A stretch of 64,000 bases of DNA from Leptodactylus fallax. Lineage: Eukaryota > Chordata > Amphibia > Anura > Leptodactylidae. Both the position numbers and the translations under genes were made by a program. The notes below the pieces were generated by a model that saw only the letters and a program-made list of their open reading frames with translations, had not been told where the DNA came from and did no database searches. This document shows, piece after piece, positions 37,405 to 49,270 of the stretch (the stretch's first letter is position 1; the number at the start of each line of letters is the position of its first letter). The stretch lies in assembly GCA_947044405.1 (NCBI GenBank), contig CAMRHE010000115.1, positions 4,278,001 through 4,342,000 on the forward strand, read 5' to 3'.

Positions 37405-38150
37405 TCAAGGGGTTTTTTAAGCCCAAATGCATTTTTAATACTGATGACCTGTCCACTATATACATCACCAGTATCTGATCTGTGAGGATTTGACACCCGG
37501 ACACTGCACAGTTCTGCTGGTCATGCTGCCTCCATGAGCCACAATCTACTGCAGTGGACGGGGCGAGGAAGCAGTCTACTCCTATTTCAGTAAGGCCCGG
37601 TTCACATCTGCATTCGGGTTTCCATTTGGGGGAGTCCGCTTGGGGACCCCCCGAACAGAAACCTATATGCATCAAAAAGCGGTTTAACTGGGAAACCCGC
37701 GGACCCCATAGACTATAATGGGATCCGTGTGGCTTCCGCTCGTTTTCCGCGTGAAGCAAGCAGAGAGGAAAGTAGTGCATGCAACACTTTTCTCTCCACA
37801 TGTTTCGTGAGGAAACCAAGCAGAAACCACACGGACCCCATTATAGTCTATGGGGTCCACAGGTTTCCCAGGTTCCCCCAAGCGGACTCCCTGAATGGAA
37901 ACCCGAACGCAGATGTAAATCGGGTCTTATTGAAGCTGAGCTGCAGTTTCCCGGTGCCACCACTATAGAGTGAAGGCGGCTGCAGCTATTCTCCTGTTAC
38001 TTGCATTGTAGCAGGCTACTTCCACTCCCCGTCCATTGTTATAGCTTCCAGTGCCTAGAGGCGGCCGGGTTGATGGATCTGTGCGTGGTCCAGATGTCAG
38101 ACTCTCACAGATCAGATAATGATGACCTATCCTGTGTTAAATATCAAGTA
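37405..38150. repeat. Older MITE split by another MITE
   Basis: The left part (AGGGGTTTTTTAAGCCC..., 37405-37590) and the right part (37931-38150, ending CAGATAATGATGACCTATCC) are the two ends of the 51195 family. The element 37591-37930 lies in the middle. Confidence 0.6.
37591..37930. repeat. Palindromic MITE, complete
   Basis: Left TAAGGCCCGGTTCACATC, right inverted TAAGACCCGATTTACATC. Long arms include GACCCCATAGACTATAATGG paired with CCATTATAGTCTATGGGGTC. The same family is at 17478, 47618, 48038 and 51825. Confidence 0.82.
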
Positions 38151-38556
38151 AGCTACATCTATACAGTTGTGCTAAAATGTTTACATACCCTGGCAGATTT
38201 TTTATTTTTTTGGCCTTTTTTCAGAGAATATGAATGATAACACAAAAACTTTTTCTCCACTCATAGTTAGTGGTTGGTTGAAGCCATTTATTGTCAAACT
38301 TCTGTGTTTTCACTTTTTAAATCATAATGACAAGCAAAAACATCAAAATGACCCTGTTCAAAAGTTCACATACCCTTGTGATTTTGGCCTAATAACTTGC
38401 CCAGAAGTTGACACAAAGGGGTTTGAATGGCTACTAAAGGTAACATCCTCACCTGTGACCTGTTTGCGTGTAATCAGTGTGCGCATAAAAGTTGAGTGAG
38501 TTTCTGTGATCCAGACAGACTGTTGCATCTTTCCTCAAGCCACTGGATTGTGAGTC

Positions 38557-39579
38557 ATGGGGAAAGCAAAAGAATTGTCCACAGATCTACGGGAACAGGT
38601 AGTTGTACTGTATAAAACAGGAAAGGGATACAAAAAGATATCCAAGGAATTGATAATGCCAGTCAGCAGTGATCAAACTGTGATTAACAAATGGAAACTC
38701 AGGGGCTCTGTAAAAACCAAACCACGGTGAGGTAGACCAACCAAAATTTCGGCCACAACTGCCTGGAAAATTGTTCGGGATGCAAAGAAAACCCCACACA
38801 TAACATCAGCTGAAATAAAGGACTCTCTGAAAACTATCGGTGCGGCTGTTTCAAGATGCACAATAAGGAGGCACTTGAAGAAAAATGGGCTGCATGGTCG
38901 AGTTGCCAGAAGAAAGCCATTACTGCGCAAATGCCACAAAGAATCTCGCCTTCAATACACCAAACAGCACAGAGACAAGCCTCAAAACTTCTGGAACAAG
39001 GTAATTTGGAGTGATGAGACAAAAATCGAACTTTTTGGCCACAACCATAAACGTTACATTTGGAGAGGTGTCAACAAGGCCTATGATGAAAGGAACACCA
39101 TTCCTACTGTAAAGCACGGAGGTGGATCACTGATGATGTGGGGATGTGTGAGCTTCAAAGGCACAGGAAACTTGGTCAAAGTTGAAGGAAAGATGAATGC
39201 AACACGTTATCAGCAAATAATGGAGGCAAATTTGCGCTCATCAGCCAGGAAGCTGCGCATGGGGCGTACTTGGACGGTCCAACATGACAACGATCCAAAA
39301 CACAAGGCCAAGTCGACCTGTCATTGGCTACAGCAGAAGAAAGTGAAGGTTCTGGAGTGGCCATCTCAGTCTCCTGACCTCAATATCATTGAGCCACTCT
39401 GGGGAGATGTCAAGCGCGCAGTACATGCAAGACAGCCCAGGAATTTACAGGAACTGGAGACTTTTTGCCAAGAAGAATGGGCAGTTTTACCATCTGAGAA
39501 AATAGAGAGCCTCATCCACAAGTACCACAAAAGACTTCAAGCTGTCATTGATGTTAGAGGGGGCAATACACGGTATTAA
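38557..39579 (+). pseudogene. Tc1 transposase with one visible nonsense codon (copy E)
   Basis: From ATG 38557 (MGKAKELSTDLREQVV) to TAA at 39577-39579, about 340 codons, the standard length. The paired-type DNA-binding half has KISKELIMPVSS...VINKWK and a GRPTK hook region. The catalytic half keeps WSDETKIELFG, VQHDNDPKHKAK and SPDLNIIEPLWGD, so all three catalytic acids are present with DD34E spacing. The one obvious break is a TGA at 38728-38730 just before GRPTK. No frameshift was seen. Translation could only restart downstream, losing most of the DNA-binding region. It reads as a recently disabled gene. Confidence 0.92.
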
Positions 39580-39676
39580 GAACTGGGGTATGTGAACTTT
39601 TGAACAGGGTCATTTTGATGTTTTTGGTTTTCATTATGATTTAACCTTTTCGCGACCGCCCACTGTATATAAACGT

Positions 39677-40250
39677 CGGCTCTTGCTGGGCTTTGTGCAG
39701 AGCCGACATTTATAAACTGACCCTGCTAAATTGGGGATCGGGTCTCCCCAAGGGTCAGGAACTCCGTGAACACAGCAATAATAGCTGCTGGTGTTCACAG
39801 AGACATGATCAGGACCTGATAGGTTCAGGTCCCGATCATGTAGCCGCCATATTAGGGAAAGTTTGTTGCAGTGACAAACTTTGCCTGATATTAGCGGCCC
39901 GCCCGCCCGCGGGCGGCATCGGGAGCAGGTGTTAGCTGTATCTGACAGCTAACACCCTTTTCCATATCCTACGGTCGGAGCTGTGCTCTGATCGGACGTT
40001 TTAACCCCTTGGATGCCGCATCCAAGGGGTTCCGTCATGCCAAATGAACCCCCCCTCATCCCCCGCGGCGAGATCGCGGGGGTGCCCATATGTGTCTTCT
40101 GCAGCCCGGGGTCTGGCCAGTGACCCCAGGCTGCTCAGTGCCCCCAGTACCTGGTTGATCTGCCCAGATGCAGGGAAGTCAGCCGCATACGCTGACTTCC
40201 TCTATAGACTGCAATACATGTATACTGAACCAGCGATCCCTGGTTCAGGT
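39677..40250. repeat. Ladder of about eleven different hairpins
   Basis: Consecutive inverted repeats with different sequences: AACGTCGGCTCT/AGAGCCGACATT (39677-39716); TGAACAC/GTGTTCA (39766-39799); ACATGATC.GGACCTGA with partner (39803-39840); ATATTA..AAAGTTTGT with partner (39845-39899); GCCCGCCCGC/GCGGGCGGC (39898-39916); GTGTTAGCTGT/ACAGCTAACAC (39929-39955); AACCCCTTGGATG/CATCCAAGGGGTT (40003-40031); CCCCCGCG/CGCGGGGG (40060-40083); GCAGCC.GGGGTC/GACCCCAGGCTGC (40101-40134); GGAAGTCAGC/GCTGACTTCC (40175-40201); TGAACCAG/CTGGTTCA (40224-40247). They almost tile the end of the TTAA element. Confidence 0.85.
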
Positions 40251-40566
40251 GTCCTTATAGGACAAATAAAGAAATGTGTTTAAAAAGAAAAAAAAAAGTG
40301 TAAAAGAAATGTAATAAAGTTTGTGAAATAAATACATGAATAAAGCCCCAAAATTCCCTTTTCCTATATCAAATGAGTTATATAAAACAAAAACCTAAAA
40401 ATTAATAAAAAACAATACATATTTGGTATCACCACGTCCGTAACAATCTGTACAATAAAACTGAAACATTATTTAACCTACATGGTGAACGTCGGAAAAA
40501 AAACCCGGAAAAAATCCGCCGTAAGTAATGATTTTTCGCCATCTCACCCTACAAAATATGCTATAA

Positions 40567-41611
40567 GAGCCCAAGACTGTGTGTCAGGTACTGTGATCTG
40601 TAATACGGGGGCACCTCAGGGTACGGTTCTCGCCCCTTTCCTCTTCACACTGTACACTGCTGATTTTATCCAGCTGCTACCTACAGAAGTATTCTGACGA
40701 CTCTGCAATAGTAGGCCTCATCACAGACGATGATGACAAGGAGTACAGAGAACTGAACCGGTTTTTTGTGGACTGGTGCCACCAGAACCACTTGAAGATT
40801 AACGCGGGGAAGACCAAGGAGATGGTGGTGGACTTCCGTAAAGGCAGATGCCCTCCAAAACCAGTGGACATCCTGGGGACGGGCATCGAGATTGTGAACA
40901 CCTATAAGTACCTGGGTTTGCTCCTTAATAATAAGCTGGACTGGGCAGATCATATGGAGGCCCTGTACAGGAAGGGCCACAGCAGGCTCTACCTGCTTAG
41001 GAAGCTGAGAGCCTTTGGAATCCGGGGGGCACTTCTTAGGACTTTCTTCAACTCAGTAGTGGCATCAGCCATCTTCTTTGGAGTGGCCTGCTGGGGGAGC
41101 AGTATATCAACCAGGGACAGAAAGAAACTTGACAAGCTGATTAGAAGGGCCAGCTCTGTCCTGGGGAGCCCACTGGACCCAGTGCAGGTGGTGGGTGACA
41201 GAAGGATACTGTCCGTGGTGAGCTCCATGCAGAAGAAGAAGTCCCATCCCATGCATGAGACTGTGATAGCGCTGGGTAGTACTGTCAGTGACCGACTGCT
41301 CCACCCTAGGTGTGAGAAGGAGCGCTATCGGAAGTCTTTCCTCCCCACCGCGGTTAGGCTGTACAACCAACACCGACCTAAGCGGAGATCATTACACACA
41401 GAGAACTGAAATATCTCTCTGCCTGTTAAATCCCCCCCCCCCCCTGCTGCGTCCTATCTGTCTGTCTGTTATTAATGTAATGCCTCTCACCTTGGGACAT
41501 TCCTGTACATGTTGTATTTGTATTTGTATCTGCTTATCTTATCTTTGCTGCTGTAACACACTGAATTTCCCCACTGTGGGACTATTAAAGGACTATTATT
41601 ATTATTATTAT
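40567..41611 (+). mobile_element. L2-type LINE, 5'-truncated, inserted in the TTAA element
   Basis: A reverse-transcriptase fragment followed by a short 3' UTR and an ATT microsatellite (about 41592-41613). The host element sequence is interrupted between AAAATATGCTATAA and ATAAAAAGTGATCG, so ATAA is the likely shared target sequence. 5' truncation is typical for LINEs. Confidence 0.78.
40600..41409 (+). pseudogene. L2-type LINE reverse transcriptase fragment
   Basis: The visible blocks are GAPQGTVLAPFLFTLYTADF (RT fingers and palm), then after a frameshift near 40685 KYSDDSAIVGL with the catalytic DD (YSDD variant), INAGKTKEMVVDFRKG, YKYLGLLLNNKLDWADHMEA and the C-terminal region LIRRASSVLGSPLDPVQVV to the TGA at 41407-41409. 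The order and the C-terminal SHPMHETV-like tail fit L2/CR1-group ORF2. The endonuclease and the first half of RT are missing. It is a dead fragment, although the last 213 codons are open, which suggests a fairly recent insertion. Confidence 0.82.
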
Positions 41612-42438
41612 TATAAAAAGTGATCGAAAAGTCACATATACCCCAAAACAGCACCAATAAAAAGCACAGGTTGTCCCGCAAAAAATAAGCCCTCAACTAT
41701 CTCTGTCAACCGAAAAATAAAAATGTTACGCATCTCAGAAGATGGAGATGCAAAGATAATTGATTTCCTTCCCCAAATGGATTTTTGTTCTGCAAAACTA
41801 GTAACACATAAAAAAAACTATATAAATGAGGTATCACTGTAATCGTACCGACCCAAAGAATAAAGGTCACAGGTTACTTATGTTGTACACTGTGTGGAAA
41901 AAAATTAATAGGTAAAACACAATGCCAGAATTGATAAGGATTTTTTTTTAATCCACCAAGAAAGCGTTAATAAACGTTAATCAATAAGTCATAGGCACCC
42001 AAAAATGTTATTAAAAAATACATTTCATACCACAAACAACAAGCCCTCATATGGCTACAGCACCAGAAAAAAAAAAAAAAATATATATAGCTTGTTCAAT
42101 GTGAAGACAAAAACCCCAAAAATCGCCAAATCATTAGAACACAACTGGCTGCGGCAGGAAGGAAATGTATAAGCTGTGCAAGCGTATATTAGGGTACAAA
42201 CCAGATTTAGAGCTTACGAGGGAAAAGAAACCAGAACTGACCCCCAGAGTGACCCCTCCCCCAATCATACAAGCTACTGGGGATATAGTAGTAGTAAATT
42301 TCGTGTTCCCCATGTACTCCGCACAGCTTACATATTCACTCTTCATCTGCTGTGCAGTCACGTCTGGGATACTAATGCTCACTCCACCCCTTGATAAGTT
42401 CTTTGAGGGGTGCAGGTTTTAAAATGGGGTCATTCCCT

Positions 42439-42774
42439 AGGGGATTCCACTTTACTGGTACCTTAGAGGCTCTGCAAACATGACATGGTGTCCAGATACC
42501 AAACATCTAAATGTGCGCTCCAAAAGCCAAATAGTGCTCCTTCTCTTCTCTGCCCTGCTGTGTGCCCAAACTGCAGATTATACCCCCATGTATGACACTG
42601 GTGTATCCAGGATAATGTACTTAATGTCATATGTGGGTATAAATGGCTGTTTGGGCACAGCCGGGCACAGAAGGGAAGGAGCGCTATTTTGGAGCACAGA
42701 CTTAGACGGTTTGGTTTTTGGACACCATGACACTTTTTCAGAGCTCCTGAAATGCCAGTAAAGTGGAATCCCCT
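42439..42774. repeat. Long foldback (arms about 160 bp) inside the TTAA element
   Basis: AGGGGATTCCACTTTACTGG at 42439 pairs with CCAGTAAAGTGGAATCCCCT ending at 42774. Internal blocks such as TGGTGTCC/GGACACCA, GCGCTCCAAAA/TTTTGGAGC and GTGCCCAAAC/GTTTGGGCAC pair in the right order. The centre is near 42607. Confidence 0.85.
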
Positions 42775-43893
42775 GATATGTCACCTCATTTTGGAAACTA
42801 CACCCCTGAAGGAATTTATCCAGGGGTACAGTGAGAATTTTTAACCCCCAAGTGTTGCCTTAATTAATTTTCCAGAAATGAATACGCAGCTGATGGTGGA
42901 AGATGAAAATGACACTTTTTCCAGTAATACGTCATTTCAGTGCGTAATATGTTGTGCCCGGCTTGTATCAGAGACGAATGCTCCAAAAGCTGTTGTGCCC
43001 AGGATACCCGCTTAACAGTTTTTGGAGGTTGTGTCTCTGGTGACACAAACTGTGAGATGCATTTTTCCTTTAACCCTTTGTGAAGGTGTTAATTTTAGGG
43101 ATAAATGAATGTGTTACTGAAAAAAAAAAGAAATGTCTAAATTTCACCTCCATATTGTTTTAATTTCTGTGAAATCCTTAATGGGTTAACAAACTTCCCA
43201 AATGCTGTTTTGAATTATTTGAGGGGTGCAGTTTTGAAAATGGGGTGATTTATGGGGGGTTTCTAATATATAGGCCTTCATAATTACCTTCAGAACAGAA
43301 GTGGTCCCTAAAAAAATTAGTTTGGGAAATTTTCTTGTAAATCTGGAAAATCGCTGTTACACTTGTAAGCCTTCTAACATCCAAAATAAATGAAAGGACG
43401 ATTAAAAGATGATGCCGATATAAAGCAGAGATATGGTAGATAATATTTATTAATGTATTTGTGTGATATGAGTATGTGTTTGAAAAGCAGAGCATTTCAC
43501 ATTTAGAAAATTGCAATTTTCTCCAAATTTCCATCAAATTTCCTATTTTTTTTATAAGTAAATATAAAAATATTGATCAATATTTACCACTAAAATGAAG
43601 TACAATGTGTCACGAAAAAACAATCTCAAAATCACTTATGTAAGTTAAGTTATTGCCATATAAAGTGACACATCAGATTTGAAAAATGAGGCCTGGTCAC
43701 GAAGGCACTTTTAGGCTGTGTCCTGAAAAGGTTAAAAAGAGAAGGCACAGAAGTTTGACAATAAATAGCTTCAACCAACTAATAACCATGAGTGGAGAAA
43801 AAAGTTTTCTTATCATTCATATTCTCTGAAAAAAGGCTAAAAAAAAAAATCAAAAAATCTGCCGGGGTATGTAAACTTTTTAGCACAACTGTA

Positions 43894-44639
43894 TATATTG
43901 AGAAGTATGGTGTGAGACAAAAATATGATTTTGCAACAATCTGTTGGGAGTTTTATATGCTATATTTGTTTGTGCGTGACCACCCAATGGTTGTGCTGTA
44001 GGTTACAGCTTGTCAAAAGGTTTGCTAACATGTTGTTATACTGAATTGAATTTGCATTAGGAGAAGTTGGAGTTGCAACCTAATCTGAGGAAAGTTTAGA
44101 GTGGATACATCTATATCTATAGAGTTGAATAATTGTCCCATCAGAAGAACCACCTTTTGTTTGGAAGATCCTCCAATTCTGAGCTCATCATCTGGGATCC
44201 AATTGCTGGAACCTCCAGTGATCAACCAATATCACTCGTTTTTTACCCTTACTGTTTTATAGTTTTTTTCATTCTACTATGCTAACCAAAGAAGTTGTTC
44301 CCATTAGGCCATATAGACATCATAGAGAAGCTCCCCCATTTTAGATTCCACTCTCTTAGTCATATTATATTTTAGGAGTTGCTCCTGCTAAGGAAGACCA
44401 GGTATTACCTGGTTAGCCATTCATTTGATAACAACTATTTTCAAGACATCTTGTTTCAGAGAAGGGGCTTTCAGTTAGATGACCCCTTTAATGCTTGTAC
44501 CTTCTATAGAAAGATAATCTCAAACTAGGTATGTAATGTAGCTGGGGAAGGGATGCTGGAGGAGCATTTATCCAGACTGCTTGGCTTCTAGGTGCTATGG
44601 AAAAGGTGAGAGGACAACAACAAGCTACTCTGTTGTGGT
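43894..44639. other. No recognised feature
   Basis: Nothing supported beyond possible MITE debris near 44130-44230. Confidence 0.35.
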
Positions 44640-44960
44640 GCAATGACACTATTTGTACTTGGTGAAAGAAAGACCAGCTACAACTCCCCCTTAACGGGAA
44701 TTAAACTCATATTTAAATGTATCACCAAATTTAAGGAAGGAATGTATCATTACTTAGGAATGTTAAAAAAGACAGATGATATCTTTTCTAATCTGTTTTT
44801 ATTTAGTGATTGTAAATTTCTTAAATTCTATTATCTGTTCATAGCTGTCCAAATGTTGGCAGCCATCTTGCCTGAGCTTTTCCACTGCTCTGTTAACAGT
44901 ATTTAGTGATATACTTCGCAACATAGTTTTGGCCATAGGCAGCAATAGTGCAGTTGTCTC
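44640..44960. repeat. Diverged relative of the MITE at 25193
   Basis: Shares the GGCAGCCATCTTGCCTGAG, CTCTGTTAACA and TTTGGCCATAGGC blocks in the same order. Confidence 0.5.
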
Positions 44961-45001
44961 ATTGAGGTAGGGCTAGGCCTTATTTTCGGGGTAGGTCTTA
45001 A

Positions 45002-45905
45002 ATTTTTCTAAGAACACCAATCACACATTTGATCGCTTTTTATTTCAACTTTTATCAGAGGTGAAACAGCGAAAAAACAGCAGTTCGGCACTTTTGATTT
45101 TTTTTTTTTTCACTACGGCATTCACTATAGAGTTAAAATATTTTTATAAGTTTGTAGAGTGGGCGTTTTCGGACAAGGGATACCTAATGTGTATGTGTTT
45201 CACAGTAATATTTTATTTTTATATGTATTCTAGTGAAAGTGGGAGGGGGCTTGAACTTTTATTTTGTTTTTGTTATATTTTTTAACTTTTTTTTTTATTA
45301 ACCCCTCCTAGGGGGCTTGAACCAGTAATCATCTCATAGACTGCAATATAACCTATTGAAGTCTATGGGAGATTATCTACATTACTGCCTCAATGGTAAT
45401 ATTCCTATGACAGGCCTGGGAGCCTTCATAACGCTCCCGACTGTCAAAGGAACAGGTCGGCTCCTGCGATCTCGCCGCGCGGGAGCCGACCTGCAACATG
45501 AAAGGTAGGGGGATGGTGGGGACCGACCCCGGTGATAGTTACTCTGCTTCGGGGGGTCGATTTGGAGGGGGAGTCACGGACTGGCACACTCAACAATGCC
45601 CGCGATCAGATTGGACTCTGATCGCGGGCATTAACTGCGGGTCTCCAGTACAACGGAGACCCGGTATAGTAGCTATAGGGGGTGGGGACCGGCCCTAGGA
45701 ACTGTGGGGGGGAAGGTCACACTTAGCAATGCCTGCGATCAGAGTCCATTCTGATCGCGGGCATTAACTACGGCGGTTCTGCTGCTATGGTGGGCAGGAG
45801 AGGGGGATTACGCTGAACAATGCCCGTGATCAGGGTAGAAACTGATGCCACCATCTTTAAGGACCCGGCATCCGCTGTAATCGCACGGCAGATGTCGGGA
45901 AGGGG
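45002..45905. repeat. TTAA-family (piggyBac-like) repeat with hairpin-rich end
   Basis: TTAA at 44998-45001 and 45906-45909; the right end is GTCGGGAAGGGG before TTAA. The left end lacks the matching inverted repeat, so it may be truncated. The order is TTGATCGCTTTTTATT, a T-rich tract, CTAGGGGGCTTGAACC and then hairpins: GGTCGGCTCC/GGGAGCCGACC (45453-45491), TGCCCGCGATCAG/CTGATCGCGGGCA (45597-45631), GGGTCTCC/GGAGACCC (45638-45662) and TGCCTGCGATCAGA/TCTGATCGCGGGCA (45730-45763). The end architecture is like 39677-40250. Confidence 0.65.
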
Positions 45906-45913
45906 TTAAGTTA

Positions 45914-46024
45914 GCTAGGGCTTATTTTTGGAGTAGGGCTTATATTTCAAGCCTACTCCAAAACACCTGGAAAATGTAGCTAGGGCTTATTTTCAGGGTA
46001 GGTCTTATTTTTGGAGAAACACGG
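45914..46024. repeat. Interspersed repeat (AGGGCTTATTTT type)
   Basis: CTAGGGCTTATTTTTGGAG and CAGGGTAGGTCTTATTTTTG, with inverted inner blocks GGAGTAGGGCTT/AAGCCTACTCC. A matching piece at 44962-45000 lies on the other side of the TTAA element. Confidence 0.6.
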
Positions 46025-46032
46025 TATATATA

Positions 46033-46974
<942 letters not shown>

Positions 46975-47012
<38 letters not shown>
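46975..47012. repeat. TA microsatellite at the right edge of copy C
   Basis: About 17 TA units after GTATG, starting at the Tc1 target TA. Expansion at the insertion site or insertion into an existing TA array are both possible. Confidence 0.93.
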
Positions 47013-47017
<5 letters not shown>

Positions 47018-47617
47018 TATGAACATGACTTGGAAAATTAAAAATAAAATCATCAAAAATTTTGAAAAAATATATCTAACATAAATTTGGTTTAAAAATA
47101 GGCCATATTTCGGTAACACATTCTCCTTACATAATGGTAGAGTATTTTGACATTCTATATAACAAATTTAAAGCAGTTCTTCACTGACCAATAGTTAGAT
47201 GTTATGTAGATTCAATCCATATGACTAATAGGCAGGTGTCTTCTATATTTTCTACCATCATTGATTTGCAATTGCAGTGACTTTCTTCTTACCTAGCCAA
47301 TATTCTAAGTGCTCCATGTATACAATACTGTGCTCTGTGTTTGAATTTCCATGTAGAGACGCATGCATCATTCATGGAGCGGTGACTTTGATATTTTACA
47401 CAGCACACTGAGCAAATCTGAAATTGTTTTGCTTTGGGATTTCAGAATGCTGATAGATATTTGCAACAGGCATAGTTTATGACATTTTTACAGTTACTTT
47501 AGTACCTGATCAAATCTATTCTTATGCCTTTGAATACAGAGTTATATAGGGATACATGTATGTATCAGCAGTCTAATTCCTACTAATTGAAGCTTATCTT
47601 CAGAATTTATGCACATA
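47013..47617. other. No recognised feature
   Basis: Nothing supported. Confidence 0.35.
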
Positions 47618-48260
47618 AGGCGGTGTTCACATGTGTGTTGTAAATTCAGTTTTTGTGGTCAGTCTGGAATAGAAAAAAATGGAATTAAAGCTGTAATGGA
47701 TTTATCTCATGACTGACACTAGTGGTGCCCAATGAACCCTAATATCTTGTAATGGGGTTCATCAGGTTCCAGCATAGTGTCTGTTTTTCTGGGTACAGCT
47801 CTTATATCAATTTCAAATGAGATGAAATCTGGAATGTCAGATGTGAACCGAGCCTAACATGGAGTCCATCACCCCCAAAATCACCTCTAAACCACTTACA
47901 GTATATGCTGTTGTAAGGGTAGTTAGTGACATAGTGCACATACCTATTGTGTATTAAGTGCAATCCTGCTACAGAGAAAATCGTTTTTTTTCAGGTGCTG
48001 CGACAACACAGCCAAAAAAGCAGCAAAAGCTCAGTAAAAAATACTGTGGAAAAAAAGCATGGAGGACTTTTCTCTCCACTGGTTTCAATATAAAGACAGA
48101 GGAAACCCAACGTACACCTGACAGACCCCATTATAATCTATGGTGTCCGCGGCAATCTCTGTTTTAGAGGACAGGCTCTCTGTCGTTCAGGTCCCACGGT
48201 TGATACATACAATGGAGGGCCCAGTCTAAGTGTGAACCTACCCTTAGAAGATATTTTGGT
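47618..48260. repeat. MITE cluster: pieces of two families
   Basis: The outer pieces (GGTGTTCACATGTGTG at 47622 and GTGTGAACCTACCCTTAG near 48230) belong to the 37591 family. Between them, 47853-47990 is a piece of the 3938 family (GGAGTCCATCACCCCC, TATATGCTGTTGTAAGGG). Confidence 0.5.
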
Positions 48261-48657
48261 GGTAGTAGGCTTCCTTTAAGCTTACTTATTGTATGAAATA
48301 TATTTTGTTCCATTCATTTGCGCCTGAATAGAAAAAAATAACTTCCCTATTCACTGATGGCAAGCAAAGATTATGAACTGGTGAGGTATTAAAATACAAA
48401 TTATTTAGAATGTAGCAGAAGTTTTTATTCAAAAAATAATTCATGTAAATACAAGTGTCCACATTTAACTGATCTCTACTTGGGTTAAAGATTCCAATTA
48501 ATCTTCAAACCAATTTAATACAATATTGCAAAATGCTAAAAAACAAAAAACAAACAACCTTTGAAAGGTTGTATTTCGCCTTCCTCACAGTTTGGTCATA
48601 CATAGATAAAAATAAGATAGCTAGTATATCACTTTTAATCACAAAACAATATATATT
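48261..48657. other. No recognised feature
   Basis: 48500-48560 resembles the left end of repeat R (AACCAATTTAATACAATATT). Otherwise nothing. Confidence 0.35.
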
Positions 48658-48965
48658 TTAGGCTAAGGCCCCATGTAGCAATACGCAGCAAAAAAAAATT
48701 TCTACAGGCAAAACTGCAGTGGAAACGCATTGCAGTTTTTTCCGCAGTGTTTTTAATTGCATTTTCGCTTAGTTTTCCTCTGCGGACTTTCTGCCCATAT
48801 TTTACCTATAGGGAAAATGCCTGCATTTCTGCAGGTATAATTTATATGCTGTGATATTCAAAAACGCGGGTATTTTTGAAAACGCAGCTTTTCTGCTGCT
48901 GATTTTTTTCTGTGGATGAGATTAGCCAGAATCTCAATCACTTTGCAGATAATACGGCGTTTCCG
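48658..48965. repeat. Palindromic MITE fragment (GGCTAAGGCCCCATG edge)
   Basis: TTTACCTATAGGGAAAATGC and TGCAGGTATAAT blocks match 23910-24166, with AAAACGCAGC-type subterminal motifs. Confidence 0.5.
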
Positions 48966-49146
48966 GGGCTTCAGCCTTTTGGGGTTTTCCAGGAGAACAT
49001 TTTTTGATAACTTCACCTTCTTTGGAGTAATAAAACTTGATATTCCGGGAGGGCCGGGAGGTCGCTGAGTTCGGCGTGCTCTCGGCTTTCTAGCGGTATG
49101 TGGGGCCGCATGTGCCTGAGGACATGAAAGGTCCTCTTTAATAGTC

Positions 49147-49270
49147 ATACTGATAGGGAATGTAGATTGTGAGCCCTATATGGGACAGTGATTGTCAATG
49201 TCTGTAAAGCGCTGCGGAATATGATGGCGCTATATAAGTAACCATAATAAATAAATAATAATAATAAATG
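49147..49270 (+). mobile_element. SINE 3' end, 5'-truncated
   Basis: CATACTGATAGGGAATGTAG, AGCGCTGCGGAATATGATGG, CGCTATATAAGTAA and an AATA-rich tail match the 3' part of the SINE at 8154-8393, including the CATACTGATAGGG start. No pol III promoter boxes remain. Confidence 0.82.

Larger units (their letters stand above)
39645..43731. mobile_element. TTAA-flanked piggyBac-like non-autonomous element carrying a LINE insert
   Basis: TTAA at 39641-39644 and 43732-43735. Ends CCTTTTCGCGACC and, inverted, CCTTTTCAGGACAC fit a short piggyBac-type inverted repeat. The insertion is proven by the split inverted repeat of Tc1 copy E. The 4087 bp include a 1.05-kb LINE fragment (40567-41611), leaving about 3.0 kb of non-coding sequence with a hairpin ladder at the left end and a long foldback at 42439-42774. 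No transposase is recognised. Confidence 0.8.
38164..43891 (+). mobile_element. Tc1/mariner transposon, copy E, with a 4.1-kb insertion in its right end
   Basis: TA flanks at 38162-38163 and 43892-43893. Inverted ends are CAGTTGTGCTAAAATGTTTA and its right counterpart TAGCACAACTG. Outer (ACATACCCTGGCAGATTTTT) and inner (TCACATACCCTTGTGATTTT) repeats form an IR/DR. The right repeat is split after CATTATGATTTAA at 39644 and resumes at 43732. Removing the insert restores a sequence matching the left repeat. Without it the element would be about 1.64 kb. Confidence 0.93.
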
